Part shown: in pieces, positions 8,640-18,741 of the stretch | How positions within the stretch are numbered: position 1 is the first letter of the stretch | Layout: every line of letters starts with the position of its first letter | Origin: Nodosilinea nodulosa PCC 7104 | GTDB lineage: Bacteria; Cyanobacteriota; Cyanobacteriia; Phormidesmidales; Phormidesmidaceae | NCBI RefSeq assembly: GCF_000309385.1 | Contig: NZ_JH976537.1 | Coordinates: 5,232,410 to 5,296,409, forward strand | DNA length: 64,000 nucleotides | Direction of reading: 5' to 3' | The notes under the pieces: generated by a model | What the model was told of the DNA's origin: nothing | The model's database searches: none | What the model saw: only the letters and a program-made list of their open reading frames with translations | Translations under genes and position numbers: made by a program

Positions 8640-9230
8640 CTAGCTAAAGGAAACTCGGGGCACGTCTTTGACCTCGGGTGCGCTCTCTTCCAGCAGCTGG
8701 GCAGGGTTAAAGTTAAACGTGTCTGCCACCAGGTTGCCCGGAAACATTTCCCGCTGGGTGTTGTAAAGGGTGACGGCGTCGTTAAAGGCCTGACGGGCAA
8801 AGGCGATTCGATTTTCGGTGGAGCGCAGTTCTTCTATGAGCTGAGCCATGTTTTGGTTGGCCTTGAGGTCGGGGTAGGCCTCCGAGAGGGCAAAAAACCG
8901 ACCCAGGGTACCGTCTAGCACACCCTCCGCTGCGGCCAGCTGCTGCATGGCACGGGGATCGCCGGGGGTCTGGGCCGCCTGGCGACTGGCATTCATGGCG
9001 CTGTTGCGGGCGGTGATCACCGCCGCCAGGGTTTCCTTTTCGTGGGCCATGTAGCCCTTGACGCTTTCCACCAGGTTGGGAATCAGGTCGTAGCGACGCC
9101 GCAGCTGCACGTCGATCTGGGCGTAGGCATTTTGGTAGCGATTGCGGCCCCTGACCAGGCGGTTGTAGAGATTGACGCAAAAAGCGATCGCGATCAGCAC
9201 CACGGCCACCAGCAGTATCAGTACCCCCAT
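8640..9230 (-). CDS. lemA: LemA family protein
   Basis: Membrane-anchored helical-bundle protein of 196 residues. An N-terminal transmembrane helix ('LILLVAVVLIAIAFCVNLYN') is followed by the family block 'YAQIDVQLRRRYDLIPNLVE' and a long helical region including 'AYPDLKANQNMAQLIEEL', which is diagnostic of LemA. Its stop lies immediately before the start of the M48 protease gene. A LemA-HtpX/M48 pairing is common in bacteria and suggests a shared envelope stress role. The molecular function of LemA is not established. Confidence 0.95.
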   Translation of the reverse strand: MGVLILLVAVVLIAIAFCVNLYNRLVRGRNRYQNAYAQIDVQLRRRYDLIPNLVESVKGYMAHEKETLAAVITARNSAMNASRQAAQTPGDPRAMQQLAAAEGVLDGTLGRFFALSEAYPDLKANQNMAQLIEELRSTENRIAFARQAFNDAVTLYNTQREMFPGNLVADTFNFNPAQLLEESAPEVKDVPRVSFS

Positions 9231-9383
9231 GGGTAGGTCCTCAAAAACGGCATCGTACCCCCAGTTTGCCCAGGCTCAGCGGTTGGGTAAATGGGCAGTA
9301 GATGAAGTTGTATTGCTTGACAGCAGAATCACGGTAAAGCCGTGGTTCATGCTGGGGGGCGGCCTTGCCGATCTGCTCCTGCC

Positions 9384-9914
9384 CTAGCGACCTGGGCGGG
9401 CCAGGGATTCTGGCGGCGGAAAGGGCATGGGCTGATACCACTGAGGTCGCGCCGGTGTAAACGGGGACGGTTCGGCTAGCTGCTGTTTTACCTGGTTGAG
9501 GTCCTGGTTGAGTTCGCGAATGCGGCGAGAGAGCAGTCGAATGACGTTGACGGCGATGCCCGGCGTTTCGTCGATGGCGTCGTAGAGCTGCTGCTGGGTG
9601 AGCACCAGGCAGGCGCAGGGATCTAGGGTAGTCACCGAGGCCGATCGCGGTTCGGCGTCAAACACCGACATTTCCCCAAAGCATTCCCCCTGCTTGAGCT
9701 GGGCCACCTGCTGGCCGCCAATGTGTACGCTGACCCGCCCCGACACCACAATGTACATCGATCGCCCTTCCTGGCCCTGGGTAATGATGGTGTAGTTGCC
9801 TTCGTAGAACACCTCATCCATAACCGAGGCCAGCCGCACCAAAAAGTCGTCCCGGAGTTCTTTGAACATGGAGACGTTGCGGATAAAAAGAAGTCGTTCG
9901 ACGCTGTTTAACAT
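9384..9914 (-). CDS. cyclic-nucleotide-binding domain protein
   Basis: Stand-alone cNMP-binding (CRP/cap-type) beta-roll protein of 176 residues. The domain runs from about residue 12 to 125. It contains 'GRVSVHIGG' and the phosphate-binding cassette 'GECFGEMSVFDAEPRSASV', with the Glu and Arg expected for cAMP or cGMP binding. A helical tail and a Pro-rich end follow. No DNA-binding helix-turn-helix is present, so it is not a transcription factor of the CRP class. It lies 45 bp downstream of the transporter/HEAT gene on the same strand, probably in one operon, and may act as a detached regulatory domain for it. Confidence 0.9.
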   Translation of the reverse strand: MLNSVERLLFIRNVSMFKELRDDFLVRLASVMDEVFYEGNYTIITQGQEGRSMYIVVSGRVSVHIGGQQVAQLKQGECFGEMSVFDAEPRSASVTTLDPCACLVLTQQQLYDAIDETPGIAVNVIRLLSRRIRELNQDLNQVKQQLAEPSPFTPARPQWYQPMPFPPPESLARPGR

Positions 9915-9959
9915 ACCGGAGGATGGCGGGGAAAGGTTCTCAGCCCTTGGTCGGCCTGG

Positions 9960-12900
9960 TTAGTGAGGCAGGCTCGGCTCCAAATTATAGGTGTTGATCA
10001 GGTGTTTAACCTGGGCTAGCACCAGACGATCGGAGTCTTGCTCTAAAATTGGCAGCAGCTCCCGCAGGGCGCGGGGTGAGGCCACGGCCAGATAGGCCAG
10101 CACCGCTTCGCGCACAAAGCCGGTGGGGTGCTGTAGCAGGGCCAGGGTGTGCTCGGCGGTGAGGTTCCACCGCTGCACCCGGGCCAGGTGAAAGCAGCAG
10201 GCCGTGGCCCAGTCGGATAAAAAATTGCGCAGGTCGAGCAGCTGCCGCAGGCGATCGCCCGGGGGCAGCTGCTGGTAGGGAATCAGCGGCGTAGACAGGG
10301 CCAGGCGCTTGAGTTTTTCGGGGTCGGGGCGGCGATCGAGCAGCAGCAAAATCGATCGTTTGTTGGCCACATCCACTACGTTGTCGAGGATTTCAATGCC
10401 CCGCGCCCAGCTGGAGGCCGAGCCGCTGAGGCTGACCTGGGCCGCCTGAATGGCCGTGGCGGGCGACACAAAGCGCAGCAGCATAAACAGCCGTTCGGTG
10501 GCGTCGCTTTGCAGCCCGTTGAGGGCCTCGCGCAGCAGATCGGCCTCAATGCCCCCGACCCGGCTAGCGGACAGATCGACCTTGGCGGCCAAGATCTGAC
10601 CGGCAAAGGCCAGCTCGGTGTTGAGCAAATCTTCGATGCCGCCCCGGCCCAGCAGGCGATCGAGGGCGCCGTCAATCAGCGCCGATCGCTTCACCCCCGA
10701 CTCCTGGTAGAGGCTGAGCAAAATCCGCAGAATGTGGCGGCGGGTGTTGCCCCAGGTGGTGATCAGGTTTTGAATGAGAAATTCCAGGGCGGGCAGGGTG
10801 CCGATATTGCCGATCACCTGCCAGGCCTGGTTGCGCAGAATCTCGGGCCGGTAGTTGTCGAGGGCCAGCTCTTCCAGCATGGGCAGGGCCTCGTTGCCCA
10901 GGCGGGTCAGGGCGGCCACGGCGGCCTCGCGGGTTGATTTGTACTGCAAGGCTTTGAGCAGCGAGGGGTAGTACTTTTTGTATTGGGTAGCCGCGATCGC
11001 CTCCAGCAGCGCCCGCCGCACCCGCAGCGAGGGGTCCTGCAGCAGGCTGTCGATGTAGATGCTGAGCGACTCCATATAGTCGGCTTCGCCCAGGGCGCGG
11101 CAGCCCATCACCCGCTCGCGCTCCTCATCGTGCACCAGCATTTTGCGCAGGGTGGCGGTGGCCTCGGCCCGCTCCTGAATATTGCCCCGCCGCAGCATCA
11201 GCGATGCCGCCGTACCGCGCACCACGGCATCGACCTCGGGCTGTAGGTAGGGCCGCAGGTCGTTGATGTTGAACCGCTCCTGGGCCAGCCACACGTAGCG
11301 CAGGGCCAGGGCCAAAATCTCCGGCGTTTGGTTGGGGGTCTGCAACAGCGCCTGCACCTGGGCGGTGTAGGCACCGTTGGGATGCTCCAGCATGGCCTCC
11401 AGACTCTGGCGCTGCAGCCCCTGGGGCATGTCGTCCAGGCGGGGGGCTAAGATTTCTCCCACATTTTTGGGGTCGATGTGGCTGAGCAGCTCGATGCACG
11501 ATCGCTTGTTGGCCTCCAGCCCCGGCTGCTCCAGCTGCTCGATAAAAGCCCGCTTGAGCACCCGCAGGTTGGCGTCGGAGAAGGTCAGCAGGCCGCGCTC
11601 GGCCCCGCGCACCAGCAGGTTGAGGTAGCGCGATCGCAGCATGACCATAATGGCAAACCACACCAGGGCCGCCACCACCGTCCCCAGCAAAAACAGCCGG
11701 GCCTGCACCAGAACGTCGCTGAGGCCAACCCGGTTGCACAGCGCAATGGTGACTAAAATCGCCAGCCCGGTGCCGCCCATCGCCAGCGGTTCGGCAATGC
11801 CGCTCACCCACGACTGCACCGTACTGCGCACCTGGTCGGGAATGGGCTGAAACAGAATTGGCCGGGTGGTGGCCACCAGGGTATAGCGCAGCCACTCGTC
11901 AAAAAACTTCAGCACCACCAGCCCCACAAACAGGGCCGACACCGCCAGCCGGGCCGGATAGCTGGCCACCAGCGTAATTAGCCCAATGGTCACAATTACC
12001 GAGGGCAGCACCAGGGCTACTTTAAACACCCCCTCCCGCTCGATCAGGCGGCTGGAGGTAAACCACTGGGTAAATAGCTCAATCAGCCCTAGCAGACCGC
12101 TAAAAAAGCCCAAAAATGCCGCGATCGCCGCCACGTCCAGGCTGGTTTCGAGCTGGTTAAAAAACTGAAATTCGATCGAGAACAGCAGCATTTGGGCTAG
12201 CACAAAGAACGAAAACAGCAGCACCACGTACTGCCGTATCGGCCCCTGGAGTCGCTGGCGCGATCGATAGCTCTCCACCGACTCCGCATCCTCAGCCTGC
12301 CGCCGGGGAGAGTCGGGGAAGGCGTGCTCATAGTTGCGGCTGAGGTGATACAAAATGATGGCCCCAATCACCATCACCACAAAGGACAGCAGCAGCACAT
12401 TTTGCAGCCCAATCAGCCGCAGCAGCAGGTACACCGAAAAGCCGCTCAGCACATCGGCCACCAGGTTGCCGCTGCTGATAATCGGATAGGCCCGCTTGAT
12501 CTCGCGAATGTTAAACAGCTGGTTGGCCGTCACCGATAGGTTGAGGTCGTTGAGGCCGTAGATCGCCTCAATCCACAGCCGCATCGAAAACACCATGGGG
12601 GCCGCCAGCCACTCCACCGTCAGCCCCCAGCGAAACCCCAAAATAGGAATCGCCATCAGCATGGCGATGATCACAATCACCCGGCGCAGGGGAAACAGCC
12701 GCTGCAGCCAGGAATACACTACGCTTAGCCCTAGCCCTACCCCGGCGCTAAAAATATAGATCCACGGCAGGCTAGCGGCCCCGTAGGCGCCCAAAAACAG
12801 CGCCGCTGAGCTCACCTCCAGCCACAAAATGCCCATGGAGGTGGCGGTGTAGAAGGCGAACATGAGCAGCGTGCGCTCCTCTTCCCCGGGGCGCAGGTTG

Positions 12901-12962
12901 ATGACATCGAGAAAACGCCCCCGCAGGGACTGAATTTCTTGAACCGGGCCAGATAAGCTCAT
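9960..12962 (-). CDS. NTP/NDP- or MFS-like transporter fused to HEAT repeats
   Basis: Large membrane protein of about 1000 residues from the preferred ATG at 12962 ('MSLSGPVQEIQSLRGRFLDV'); an upstream start at 13097 would add a Pro-rich, unconserved-looking extension. Roughly residues 25-440 hold about 12 hydrophobic helices resembling nucleotide-exchange or major-facilitator transporters, with 'SVTANQLFNIREIKRAYPII'. The remaining 550 residues are helical HEAT-like repeats, for example 'PSLRVRRALLEAIAATQYKK' and 'PTGFVREAVLAYLAVASPRA'. The cyclic-nucleotide-binding gene follows 45 bp downstream. Substrate is unknown; calling it a nucleotide exchanger is a family-level guess. Confidence 0.8.
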   Translation of the reverse strand: MSLSGPVQEIQSLRGRFLDVINLRPGEEERTLLMFAFYTATSMGILWLEVSSAALFLGAYGAASLPWIYIFSAGVGLGLSVVYSWLQRLFPLRRVIVIIAMLMAIPILGFRWGLTVEWLAAPMVFSMRLWIEAIYGLNDLNLSVTANQLFNIREIKRAYPIISSGNLVADVLSGFSVYLLLRLIGLQNVLLLSFVVMVIGAIILYHLSRNYEHAFPDSPRRQAEDAESVESYRSRQRLQGPIRQYVVLLFSFFVLAQMLLFSIEFQFFNQLETSLDVAAIAAFLGFFSGLLGLIELFTQWFTSSRLIEREGVFKVALVLPSVIVTIGLITLVASYPARLAVSALFVGLVVLKFFDEWLRYTLVATTRPILFQPIPDQVRSTVQSWVSGIAEPLAMGGTGLAILVTIALCNRVGLSDVLVQARLFLLGTVVAALVWFAIMVMLRSRYLNLLVRGAERGLLTFSDANLRVLKRAFIEQLEQPGLEANKRSCIELLSHIDPKNVGEILAPRLDDMPQGLQRQSLEAMLEHPNGAYTAQVQALLQTPNQTPEILALALRYVWLAQERFNINDLRPYLQPEVDAVVRGTAASLMLRRGNIQERAEATATLRKMLVHDEERERVMGCRALGEADYMESLSIYIDSLLQDPSLRVRRALLEAIAATQYKKYYPSLLKALQYKSTREAAVAALTRLGNEALPMLEELALDNYRPEILRNQAWQVIGNIGTLPALEFLIQNLITTWGNTRRHILRILLSLYQESGVKRSALIDGALDRLLGRGGIEDLLNTELAFAGQILAAKVDLSASRVGGIEADLLREALNGLQSDATERLFMLLRFVSPATAIQAAQVSLSGSASSWARGIEILDNVVDVANKRSILLLLDRRPDPEKLKRLALSTPLIPYQQLPPGDRLRQLLDLRNFLSDWATACCFHLARVQRWNLTAEHTLALLQHPTGFVREAVLAYLAVASPRALRELLPILEQDSDRLVLAQVKHLINTYNLEPSLPH

Positions 12963-13312
12963 GCGGAAGAGGATAGGGTTGGCTAGTGCCTCAAGGATAC
13001 CCAATCTCAGGGATCTAGGCTTGGGTTTGGCGGGTGGGGGAAGCGGCAGGGCAGGGCGTTGGGGCCGCCCCAGCGGAGAACTCCTGAGCAATAGCAATTC
13101 CGAGCGATTCCGCCACTGGGCTGAGACCTCCGGCAGAGGATGGAAATGCCTGCGGTAAAGAACCGGGTTTTGCGGCCTCAGCAGCGGCGTGAGACATTGC
13201 CGTAGGTTAAGCAGGCGGCTCTAAGGAAAAGCTTTTCGAGATAATATTGAGGTTTGCTGGTTTATTTGCCGTCATCGGTCAGCGCCGACCTTCGTTTATT
13301 TTCCCAGGCCCT
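12963..13312. other. 350-bp divergent spacer
   Basis: Separates the transporter/HEAT gene from ilvN and should hold promoters for both. An A/T-rich patch around 13230-13255 (containing GATAATATT) is a plausible ilvN promoter region. I see no repeat or structured RNA. Confidence 0.4.
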
Positions 13313-13885
13313 ATGGTTAACCCTTCCACGCTGCCCAGTTCAGCTCTAGCGCCTCAGCAGGCCATCAAGCACACCCTCTCTGTTCTGGTTGAAGACGAAG
13401 CCGGGGTGCTGAGCCGCATCGCTGGCCTCTTTGCCCGGCGCGGCTTTAACATCGAAAGTCTGGCCGTAGGGCCAGCGGAAACCGCCGGTATTTCTCGCAT
13501 CACCATGGTTGTGCCGGGCGATGACGCCGTGATTGAGCAGCTGACCAAACAGCTCTACAAGCTGATCAACGTGCTCAAGGTCAACGATGTTACCGATACC
13601 CCCTGCGTTGAACGCGAGCTAATGCTGCTCAAGGTCAACGCCACCAGCACGACTCGCTCGGAGGTGATTGAGTTTGCCCAAATCTTTCGCGCCCGGGTCG
13701 TGGATGTCTCGGAGGACTCGGTCACCCTGGAAGTGGTAGGCGACCCCGGCAAGATGGTGGCGATCGTGCAGGTGCTCAATCGCTTTGGCATTCGCGAAAT
13801 TGCTCGCACCGGCAAAATTTCCCTGCCCCGTGAGTCGGGGGTAAACACCGAATACCTCAAGTCATTGGAACGCAAGTTCCAGTAG
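13313..13885 (+). CDS. ilvN: acetolactate synthase small (regulatory) subunit
   Basis: Regulatory subunit of acetohydroxyacid synthase, the first common enzyme of branched-chain amino-acid synthesis; it confers valine feedback control. The ATG at 13313 gives 190 residues. After a short Ser/Pro-rich lead the ACT domain begins at '[20 protein letters not shown]' and contains '[13 protein letters not shown]'. The C-terminal domain includes '[20 protein letters not shown]' and '[11 protein letters not shown]', typical of the family. The in-frame start at 13247 would add an unconserved stretch. No catalytic subunit gene is adjacent. Confidence 0.96.
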   Translation: MVNPSTLPSSALAPQQAIKHTLSVLVEDEAGVLSRIAGLFARRGFNIESLAVGPAETAGISRITMVVPGDDAVIEQLTKQLYKLINVLKVNDVTDTPCVERELMLLKVNATSTTRSEVIEFAQIFRARVVDVSEDSVTLEVVGDPGKMVAIVQVLNRFGIREIARTGKISLPRESGVNTEYLKSLERKFQ

Positions 13886-14042
13886 TTTAGACTGGCCATC
13901 GACAGGGTAGGACATGAAGTCGTTCTGCCCTGGCTGTCGGCAAAATCTGCCAGCGGGCAGCCGTTGGTACGTGCGGGCGGTTTGCCCTCTACTTTGCCGG
14001 TGCGCAAATGTTTTAGCATGCTAATTTAGCTGGATTTTTGCT

Positions 14043-14867
14043 ATGCCCCCTCAATCCACCATTCCCGTCGTGGTCAATGGCGCCTACGGCAAAATGGGCC
14101 GCGAGGTCATCAAGGCGGTGGCCCAGGCCGAAGATATGACCCTGGTGGGGGCCATTGGCAGAAATCCTGAATTTCTGGGGCAGGACATTGGTGACGTGAT
14201 TGGCTATCGGCCTCTGGAAGTGCCGATTATGAATGACCTGGAGGCTACCCTGGTGGCGGCCCAAAGCGAGGGGCTGGCGGTAATGGTCGATCTCACCCAC
14301 CCCAGCCGCGTGTACGAGTCGGTGCGGGCGGCGATCGCCTACGGCGTGCGCCCGGTCGTCGGCACCACCGGCCTCACCAATGCCCAAATTCGCGATCTGG
14401 CCGAGTTTGCCGACAAGGCCAGCATTGGCTGCCTGATCGTGCCAAATTTTTCCATTGGGGTGGTGCTGATGCAGCAGGCGGCCCAGCAGGCGGCCCAGTA
14501 CTTTGACCATGTGGAGATTATCGAGCTGCACCACAACCAAAAGGCCGATGCCCCCAGCGGCACGGCGGTGCAGACGGCCCAAATGCTGGCTGAGGCCCAG
14601 CAGACCTTCAACGTCCCTTTGGTCGACGAAACCGAAACGATTCCTGGCGCACGCGGGGGGACTACCGCCGAGGGTATCCACATTCACAGCGTGCGGCTGC
14701 CCGGCCTGATTGCCCACCAGGAGGTTTTGTTTGGCTCGCCGGGGCAGCTCTACACCCTGCGCCACGACACCAGCGATCGCGCCAGCTTCATGCCGGGGGT
14801 GCTGCTGTGCATTCGCCGGGTGATGGCGCTCAAGTCGCTGATCTACGGACTCGATAAGGTGTTGTAG
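14043..14867 (+). CDS. dapB: 4-hydroxy-tetrahydrodipicolinate reductase
   Basis: NAD(P)H-dependent enzyme of the diaminopimelate/lysine pathway, 274 residues. The N-terminal Rossmann fold shows '[14 protein letters not shown]' near residue 12. The substrate-binding and catalytic loop reads '[15 protein letters not shown]' near residue 160, with the His pair, the catalytic Lys and the 'SGT' motif. 'GFPGARGG'-type residues appear as '[20 protein letters not shown]'. Length and motifs are normal. It converges on the DUF2062 gene with a 4-bp gap. Confidence 0.97.
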   Translation: MPPQSTIPVVVNGAYGKMGREVIKAVAQAEDMTLVGAIGRNPEFLGQDIGDVIGYRPLEVPIMNDLEATLVAAQSEGLAVMVDLTHPSRVYESVRAAIAYGVRPVVGTTGLTNAQIRDLAEFADKASIGCLIVPNFSIGVVLMQQAAQQAAQYFDHVEIIELHHNQKADAPSGTAVQTAQMLAEAQQTFNVPLVDETETIPGARGGTTAEGIHIHSVRLPGLIAHQEVLFGSPGQLYTLRHDTSDRASFMPGVLLCIRRVMALKSLIYGLDKVL

Positions 14868-14871
14868 GGCG

Positions 14872-15426
14872 CTAGGGCTGCTCTAGCTTGCGCTGCATTC
14901 GGGCGATTTGGCGCGATCGCACCCGCCGAATCAGCGGCAGGCCGCCAAAGTAGCTCAAAACCCCCGCTACCACACCCACCACGGTGCTGCCCAACATCAG
15001 CCGCACCGAGACCTCGGTGCCCATATCCATCCAGCCCTTGAGACTGTCAAGATCCTGAAACGCCTCGGTGGCGCTGCCCCCCAGCAGCCATAGCCCCACC
15101 TGATAGTTAAATGCAAAAATAGGGACGTAGGTCAAGGGATTGCTGACCCAGGTGGCCGCCGCCGCCATAATGCGGTTGCCACGCAGCACCGTAGCAACCC
15201 CGACTCCAATGATGATCTGAAAGCCAAACAGCGGATAACAGCCGGAAAATACTCCCGAGGCTAGGCCCCTAGCCAGCTGTTCAGGACTGCCCTGGAGCCG
15301 CAGAAAACGCAGATACACGTAGCGAAGCTGCCGCCGCCATTGAGGCTGAGTAATTTTGCGCATTAGAGGCTTTGGACTAGGTGGCAATTCAGCGGAGGAT
15401 GTTTCAGGCGTGGGCGCAGTAGTCAT
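14872..15426 (-). CDS. DUF2062 membrane protein
   Basis: Membrane protein of 184 residues from the ATG at 15426; a TTG 14 codons upstream is less likely. The DUF2062 core begins with 'GSPEQLARGLASGVFSGCYP' and continues 'LFGFQIIIGVGVATVLRGNR' and 'WVSNPLTYVPIFAFNYQVG', followed by a C-terminal transmembrane helix. Members occur in many bacteria and in glycosyltransferase clusters, but the function is unknown. The N-terminal 40 residues are Pro/Ser/Thr-rich and probably disordered. Confidence 0.9.
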   Translation of the reverse strand: MTTAPTPETSSAELPPSPKPLMRKITQPQWRRQLRYVYLRFLRLQGSPEQLARGLASGVFSGCYPLFGFQIIIGVGVATVLRGNRIMAAAATWVSNPLTYVPIFAFNYQVGLWLLGGSATEAFQDLDSLKGWMDMGTEVSVRLMLGSTVVGVVAGVLSYFGGLPLIRRVRSRQIARMQRKLEQP

Positions 15427-15689
15427 AGACGAGGGTACACCAGAGGCTAAGTTCCCTTGGGCTGCCAAGGAAAATGAGAAGAGAGATGGCTCAACAGTTC
15501 AGATGGGTAGCCGTTACCGGCGGCTTGGTAGACTATCCCTGTGGTCAGGCCGAAAAAATCAGGTTTAAAGTCTCAGCTGTAAAAGCTTAGAAGCACGTAA
15601 AGATTTTTTTCTATTCTACCCACCAGAATGGCGCTTTAGCAGGCTCGTTCCAGGGCTTCAACATCACTTCACCGTGCGAGATAGATGCT

Positions 15690-17111
15690 ATGGATGGCAG
15701 TAGTGCTGCTACTGAGGCGGGTTCGTTACCTCCAATTGCCCAAGGGGAGACCATCGCCGCGATCGCCACGGCCATTGCCCCCCAGCAGGGCAGCGTTGGC
15801 ATTGTGCGGCTGTCGGGCGCCACGGCACTGGCGATCGCCCGCACCCTGTTCTACGCCCCTGGCCAGCAGCCCTGGGAAAGCCACCGCATTCTCTATGGTC
15901 AGGTGCGCCACCCCCAGACCCGCCAGCCGGTTGACGAAGCGCTGCTCTTGCTGATGCTGGCCCCTCGCTCCTACACCCGCGAAGATGTAGTGGAGTTTCA
16001 CTGCCACGGCGGGCTAATGGCGGTGCAGCAGGTGCTGCAACTCTGCCTCAGCCAGGGGGCGCGGCTGGCGGAACCGGGGGAGTTTACCCTGCGAGCTTTT
16101 TTAAATGGACGGCTCGATCTGACCCAGGCGGAGGGGATCGCCGATCTGGTGGCGGCCCAGTCTAGCCTGGCGGCCCAAACGGCGCTGGCGGGGGTGCAGG
16201 GCAAGCTGACTCAGCCGATTCGTCAGCTGCGATCGACCTGTCTGGACCTGCTGGCGGAGGTAGAAGCCCGCATCGATTTTGAGGACGATCTGCCGCCCCT
16301 GGACGAAGCCCTGGTCCGCCAGCAAATTGATGCGGTGCTGGGCGAAGTCGAGCGCATTCTGGCCACGGCGGAGTCGGGGGAACTGCTGCGCACGGGGCTG
16401 AAGGTGGCGATTGTGGGTCGCCCCAACGTGGGTAAGTCGAGTCTGCTCAACGCCTGGAGCCGCAGCGATCGCGCCATTGTCACCGACCTGCCCGGCACCA
16501 CCCGCGACGTGGTGGAATCGCAGCTGGTGGTGGGCGGCATTCCCATTCAGGTGTTGGATACGGCGGGCATTCGCGAGGCCAGCGATCGGGTCGAACAGAT
16601 GGGGATCGCGCGATCGCGCCAGGTGGCCCAGGGGGCAGATCTGGTGCTGCTCACCGTCGATGCCACCGCCGGGTGGACCGACGACGACGAGGCACTGTAC
16701 GAGTCGGTGCGCGATCGGCCGCTGATTTTGGTGGTCAATAAAGTGGATTTAGTCACCGCCGATGGGCTGGCCGCCCTAGCCCTGCCGCATGACCTCGCCA
16801 TCGTGCATACCGCTGCCGCCCAGCAGCAGGGCATTGAGGCCCTAGAGCAGGCCATTCTCAGCGCCATTCACGCCGACCGGCTCACCCCAGGCAACCTGGA
16901 GTTTACGGTTAACCAGCGCCAGGAATCTGCCCTTACCCAGACTGAGCTGGCCCTGCGCCAGGTGCAGCAGACCATCGACAATCAGCTGCCGTTGGACTTT
17001 TGGACGATTGATCTGCGGGCGGCGATCGCCGCCCTGGGCAGCATTACCGGCGACGAAATCACCGAGTCGATGCTCGACGAAATTTTCAGCCGCTTCTGCA
17101 TCGGTAAGTGA
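15690..17111 (+). CDS. mnmE: tRNA uridine-5-carboxymethylaminomethyl(34) synthesis GTPase
   Basis: MnmE (TrmE), which together with MnmG modifies the wobble uridine of certain tRNAs; 473 residues. The N-terminal formyl-tetrahydrofolate-binding domain includes '[20 protein letters not shown]' and '[12 protein letters not shown]'. The inserted G domain (about residues 230-385) has the P-loop '[11 protein letters not shown]', the G2 'GTTRD', the G3 'DTAG' and the G4 'NKVD'. The protein ends in the invariant 'FCIGK', whose Cys is catalytic in the modification. All key residues are present. The start at 15690 matches family length. Confidence 0.98.
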   Translation: MDGSSAATEAGSLPPIAQGETIAAIATAIAPQQGSVGIVRLSGATALAIARTLFYAPGQQPWESHRILYGQVRHPQTRQPVDEALLLLMLAPRSYTREDVVEFHCHGGLMAVQQVLQLCLSQGARLAEPGEFTLRAFLNGRLDLTQAEGIADLVAAQSSLAAQTALAGVQGKLTQPIRQLRSTCLDLLAEVEARIDFEDDLPPLDEALVRQQIDAVLGEVERILATAESGELLRTGLKVAIVGRPNVGKSSLLNAWSRSDRAIVTDLPGTTRDVVESQLVVGGIPIQVLDTAGIREASDRVEQMGIARSRQVAQGADLVLLTVDATAGWTDDDEALYESVRDRPLILVVNKVDLVTADGLAALALPHDLAIVHTAAAQQQGIEALEQAILSAIHADRLTPGNLEFTVNQRQESALTQTELALRQVQQTIDNQLPLDFWTIDLRAAIAALGSITGDEITESMLDEIFSRFCIGK

Positions 17112-17142
17112 TCCTGAAACCCTGAGCGCCTACCCTAGGTGA

Positions 17143-17796
17143 CTACTCCGTCAAATCCCCAAACCGTTCGCGGTAGCGGGCCAGCTCAGTTTCGAGTTCA
17201 TGGACTCGCTGCTGCTCTCGCTGCAAGGCCTGGACCAATTCATCGGGGATCAGCAGCTTTTCGCCAGTATCAGGCCGATAGAACCCAATTAGGGTGTTTT
17301 CCACCACCAGGCGCAGGTTGAGTCGCTGGCTAATGCTATCGGTAATGGGTACGTAGTCTTCGCCCTGTAGGGAATAGCCCCTGAGCTGTTCAGCAATCCA
17401 CTCGCCCTTGGGGTCAAAGAGCCAGTATTCCTGCACCTCTAGCTGAGCGTAGAGGGTTTTCTTGAAGGACTGCTCTTGCTCCTGGGTGCCTTTGGATGTC
17501 ATCTCAAAAATGACGGCGGGAGTTTGACCTTCTTCCCAAATTTTATAGTTGTCACGGCCGCCGGGTTCCACCTCAAAAATGACCACTACGTCAGGAGCCA
17601 CCCGCAGCTTAGGGTATCCCTGGGCATAGTAGAGAAACTGATGGCCTAACACCGCAGCCCGCTGCCCAGACAGGTACTGGCGCAGCACCTCCAGCGTGAT
17701 CAGCATGGCGTAGAGATGGACAAAGGTTTCGGCCACAGGCTCGCCGTCTGAGGACGGGTAGGTTGAACTAGAGACCTGGGGAGATAGAGCCGTCAT
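17143..17796 (-). CDS. Uma2 family (DUF820) restriction-like endonuclease fold protein
   Basis: Protein of 217 residues with the PD-(D/E)XK nuclease fold that is greatly expanded in cyanobacteria. The pattern is 'RVAPDVVVIFE', then 'PAVIFEMTSKGTQEQE', then 'KKTLYAQLEVQEYWLFDPKG', giving candidate catalytic Asp, Glu and Lys. The C-terminus is a short coiled coil ('LQREQQRVHELETELARYRE'). Members are often linked to mobile elements, but their cellular role is not established. There is no partner antitoxin or transposon next to it. Confidence 0.93.
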   Translation of the reverse strand: MTALSPQVSSSTYPSSDGEPVAETFVHLYAMLITLEVLRQYLSGQRAAVLGHQFLYYAQGYPKLRVAPDVVVIFEVEPGGRDNYKIWEEGQTPAVIFEMTSKGTQEQEQSFKKTLYAQLEVQEYWLFDPKGEWIAEQLRGYSLQGEDYVPITDSISQRLNLRLVVENTLIGFYRPDTGEKLLIPDELVQALQREQQRVHELETELARYRERFGDLTE

Positions 17797-17891
17797 GGGT
17801 ATCCCTGCGTACAGCTACCTCCAGCTTAGTCCCTGAGTTGAGATTCCTGGTCTGGTTCCAGCATGGGATCGATCCCCGACGGGTGGCGGAC

Positions 17892-18557
17892 CTAGGGCTT
17901 CTTCATCGCCAGGGTGAGGCCGTCGGCGATGGGCACCAGGCTGGCAACGACGCGATCGTCGTTGTGGATTGTGTCGTTGAAGGTGCGCAGGATGCTGGTG
18001 CGGCTGTCGGTTACCTCAGGGTCAGCCACCCGACCCGACCACAGCACGTTGTCTACGGCGATCAGCCCACCGGGGCGCACCAGCTGCAGCGCCTGCTCGT
18101 AGTAGGTGGGGTAGCTGCTCTTGTCGGCGTCGATAAAGGCGAAGTCGAAGCTGCTGCTTTCCCCCGACTGAATCAGCTGATCTAGGGTTTCGGTGGCGGG
18201 AGCAATGCGCAGGTCAATTTTGTCGATGACTCCAGCTTTTTCCCAGTAGCGGCGGGCGATCGCCGTATACTCTGCGCTGACATCGCAGGCCACCAGCTTG
18301 CCCTCGGGCGGCAGCGCCAGGGCTACCCGTAGGGCGCTGTAGCCGGTAAACACGCCGACTTCCAAGGCTTTAGTTACCCCCAAAAGCTGTACCAGCAGCG
18401 CCATAAACTGCCCCTGTTCGGGGGCAATTTGCATCTGGGCCATGGGGTGCTGGGCGGTTTCGTGGCGCAGAGCGGTTAGCACCTCAGGCTCGTGCACCGA
18501 GTGGTTGATCAGGTAGCGATAGAGGCGATCGTCGAGGGTGAGGGTTTGGTTACTCAT
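17892..18557 (-). CDS. class I SAM-dependent O-methyltransferase (family 3)
   Basis: Soluble methyltransferase of 221 residues similar to caffeoyl-CoA-type enzymes. Motif I is 'ALEVGVFTGYSALRVALALP' near residue 62. The 'VACDVSAEYTAIARRYWEKA' block follows, then the metal-binding and active-site region 'DFAFIDADKSSYPTYYEQAL' and 'GGLIAVDNVLWSGRVADP'. The Asp residues that bind a divalent metal are present. The natural substrate in cyanobacteria is unknown. It sits alone. Confidence 0.93.
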   Translation of the reverse strand: MSNQTLTLDDRLYRYLINHSVHEPEVLTALRHETAQHPMAQMQIAPEQGQFMALLVQLLGVTKALEVGVFTGYSALRVALALPPEGKLVACDVSAEYTAIARRYWEKAGVIDKIDLRIAPATETLDQLIQSGESSSFDFAFIDADKSSYPTYYEQALQLVRPGGLIAVDNVLWSGRVADPEVTDSRTSILRTFNDTIHNDDRVVASLVPIADGLTLAMKKP

Positions 18558-18741
18558 TGCTGCAGAGATAGGGGGCCGCAGAGATAGGGATGGGACCGGG
18601 GCAAATAGGAAGAAAGTCAGCGGTTTTGCCGCCGCTAAAACAAATCTGCCCTACCATAGCACCGCAAGTGTAGAACCTGAATTCGGCCCTTAAACTTGCC
18701 GAAAGCGAGACTAAGTCTTAGGCCCAGGGGAGAACAAGGCC

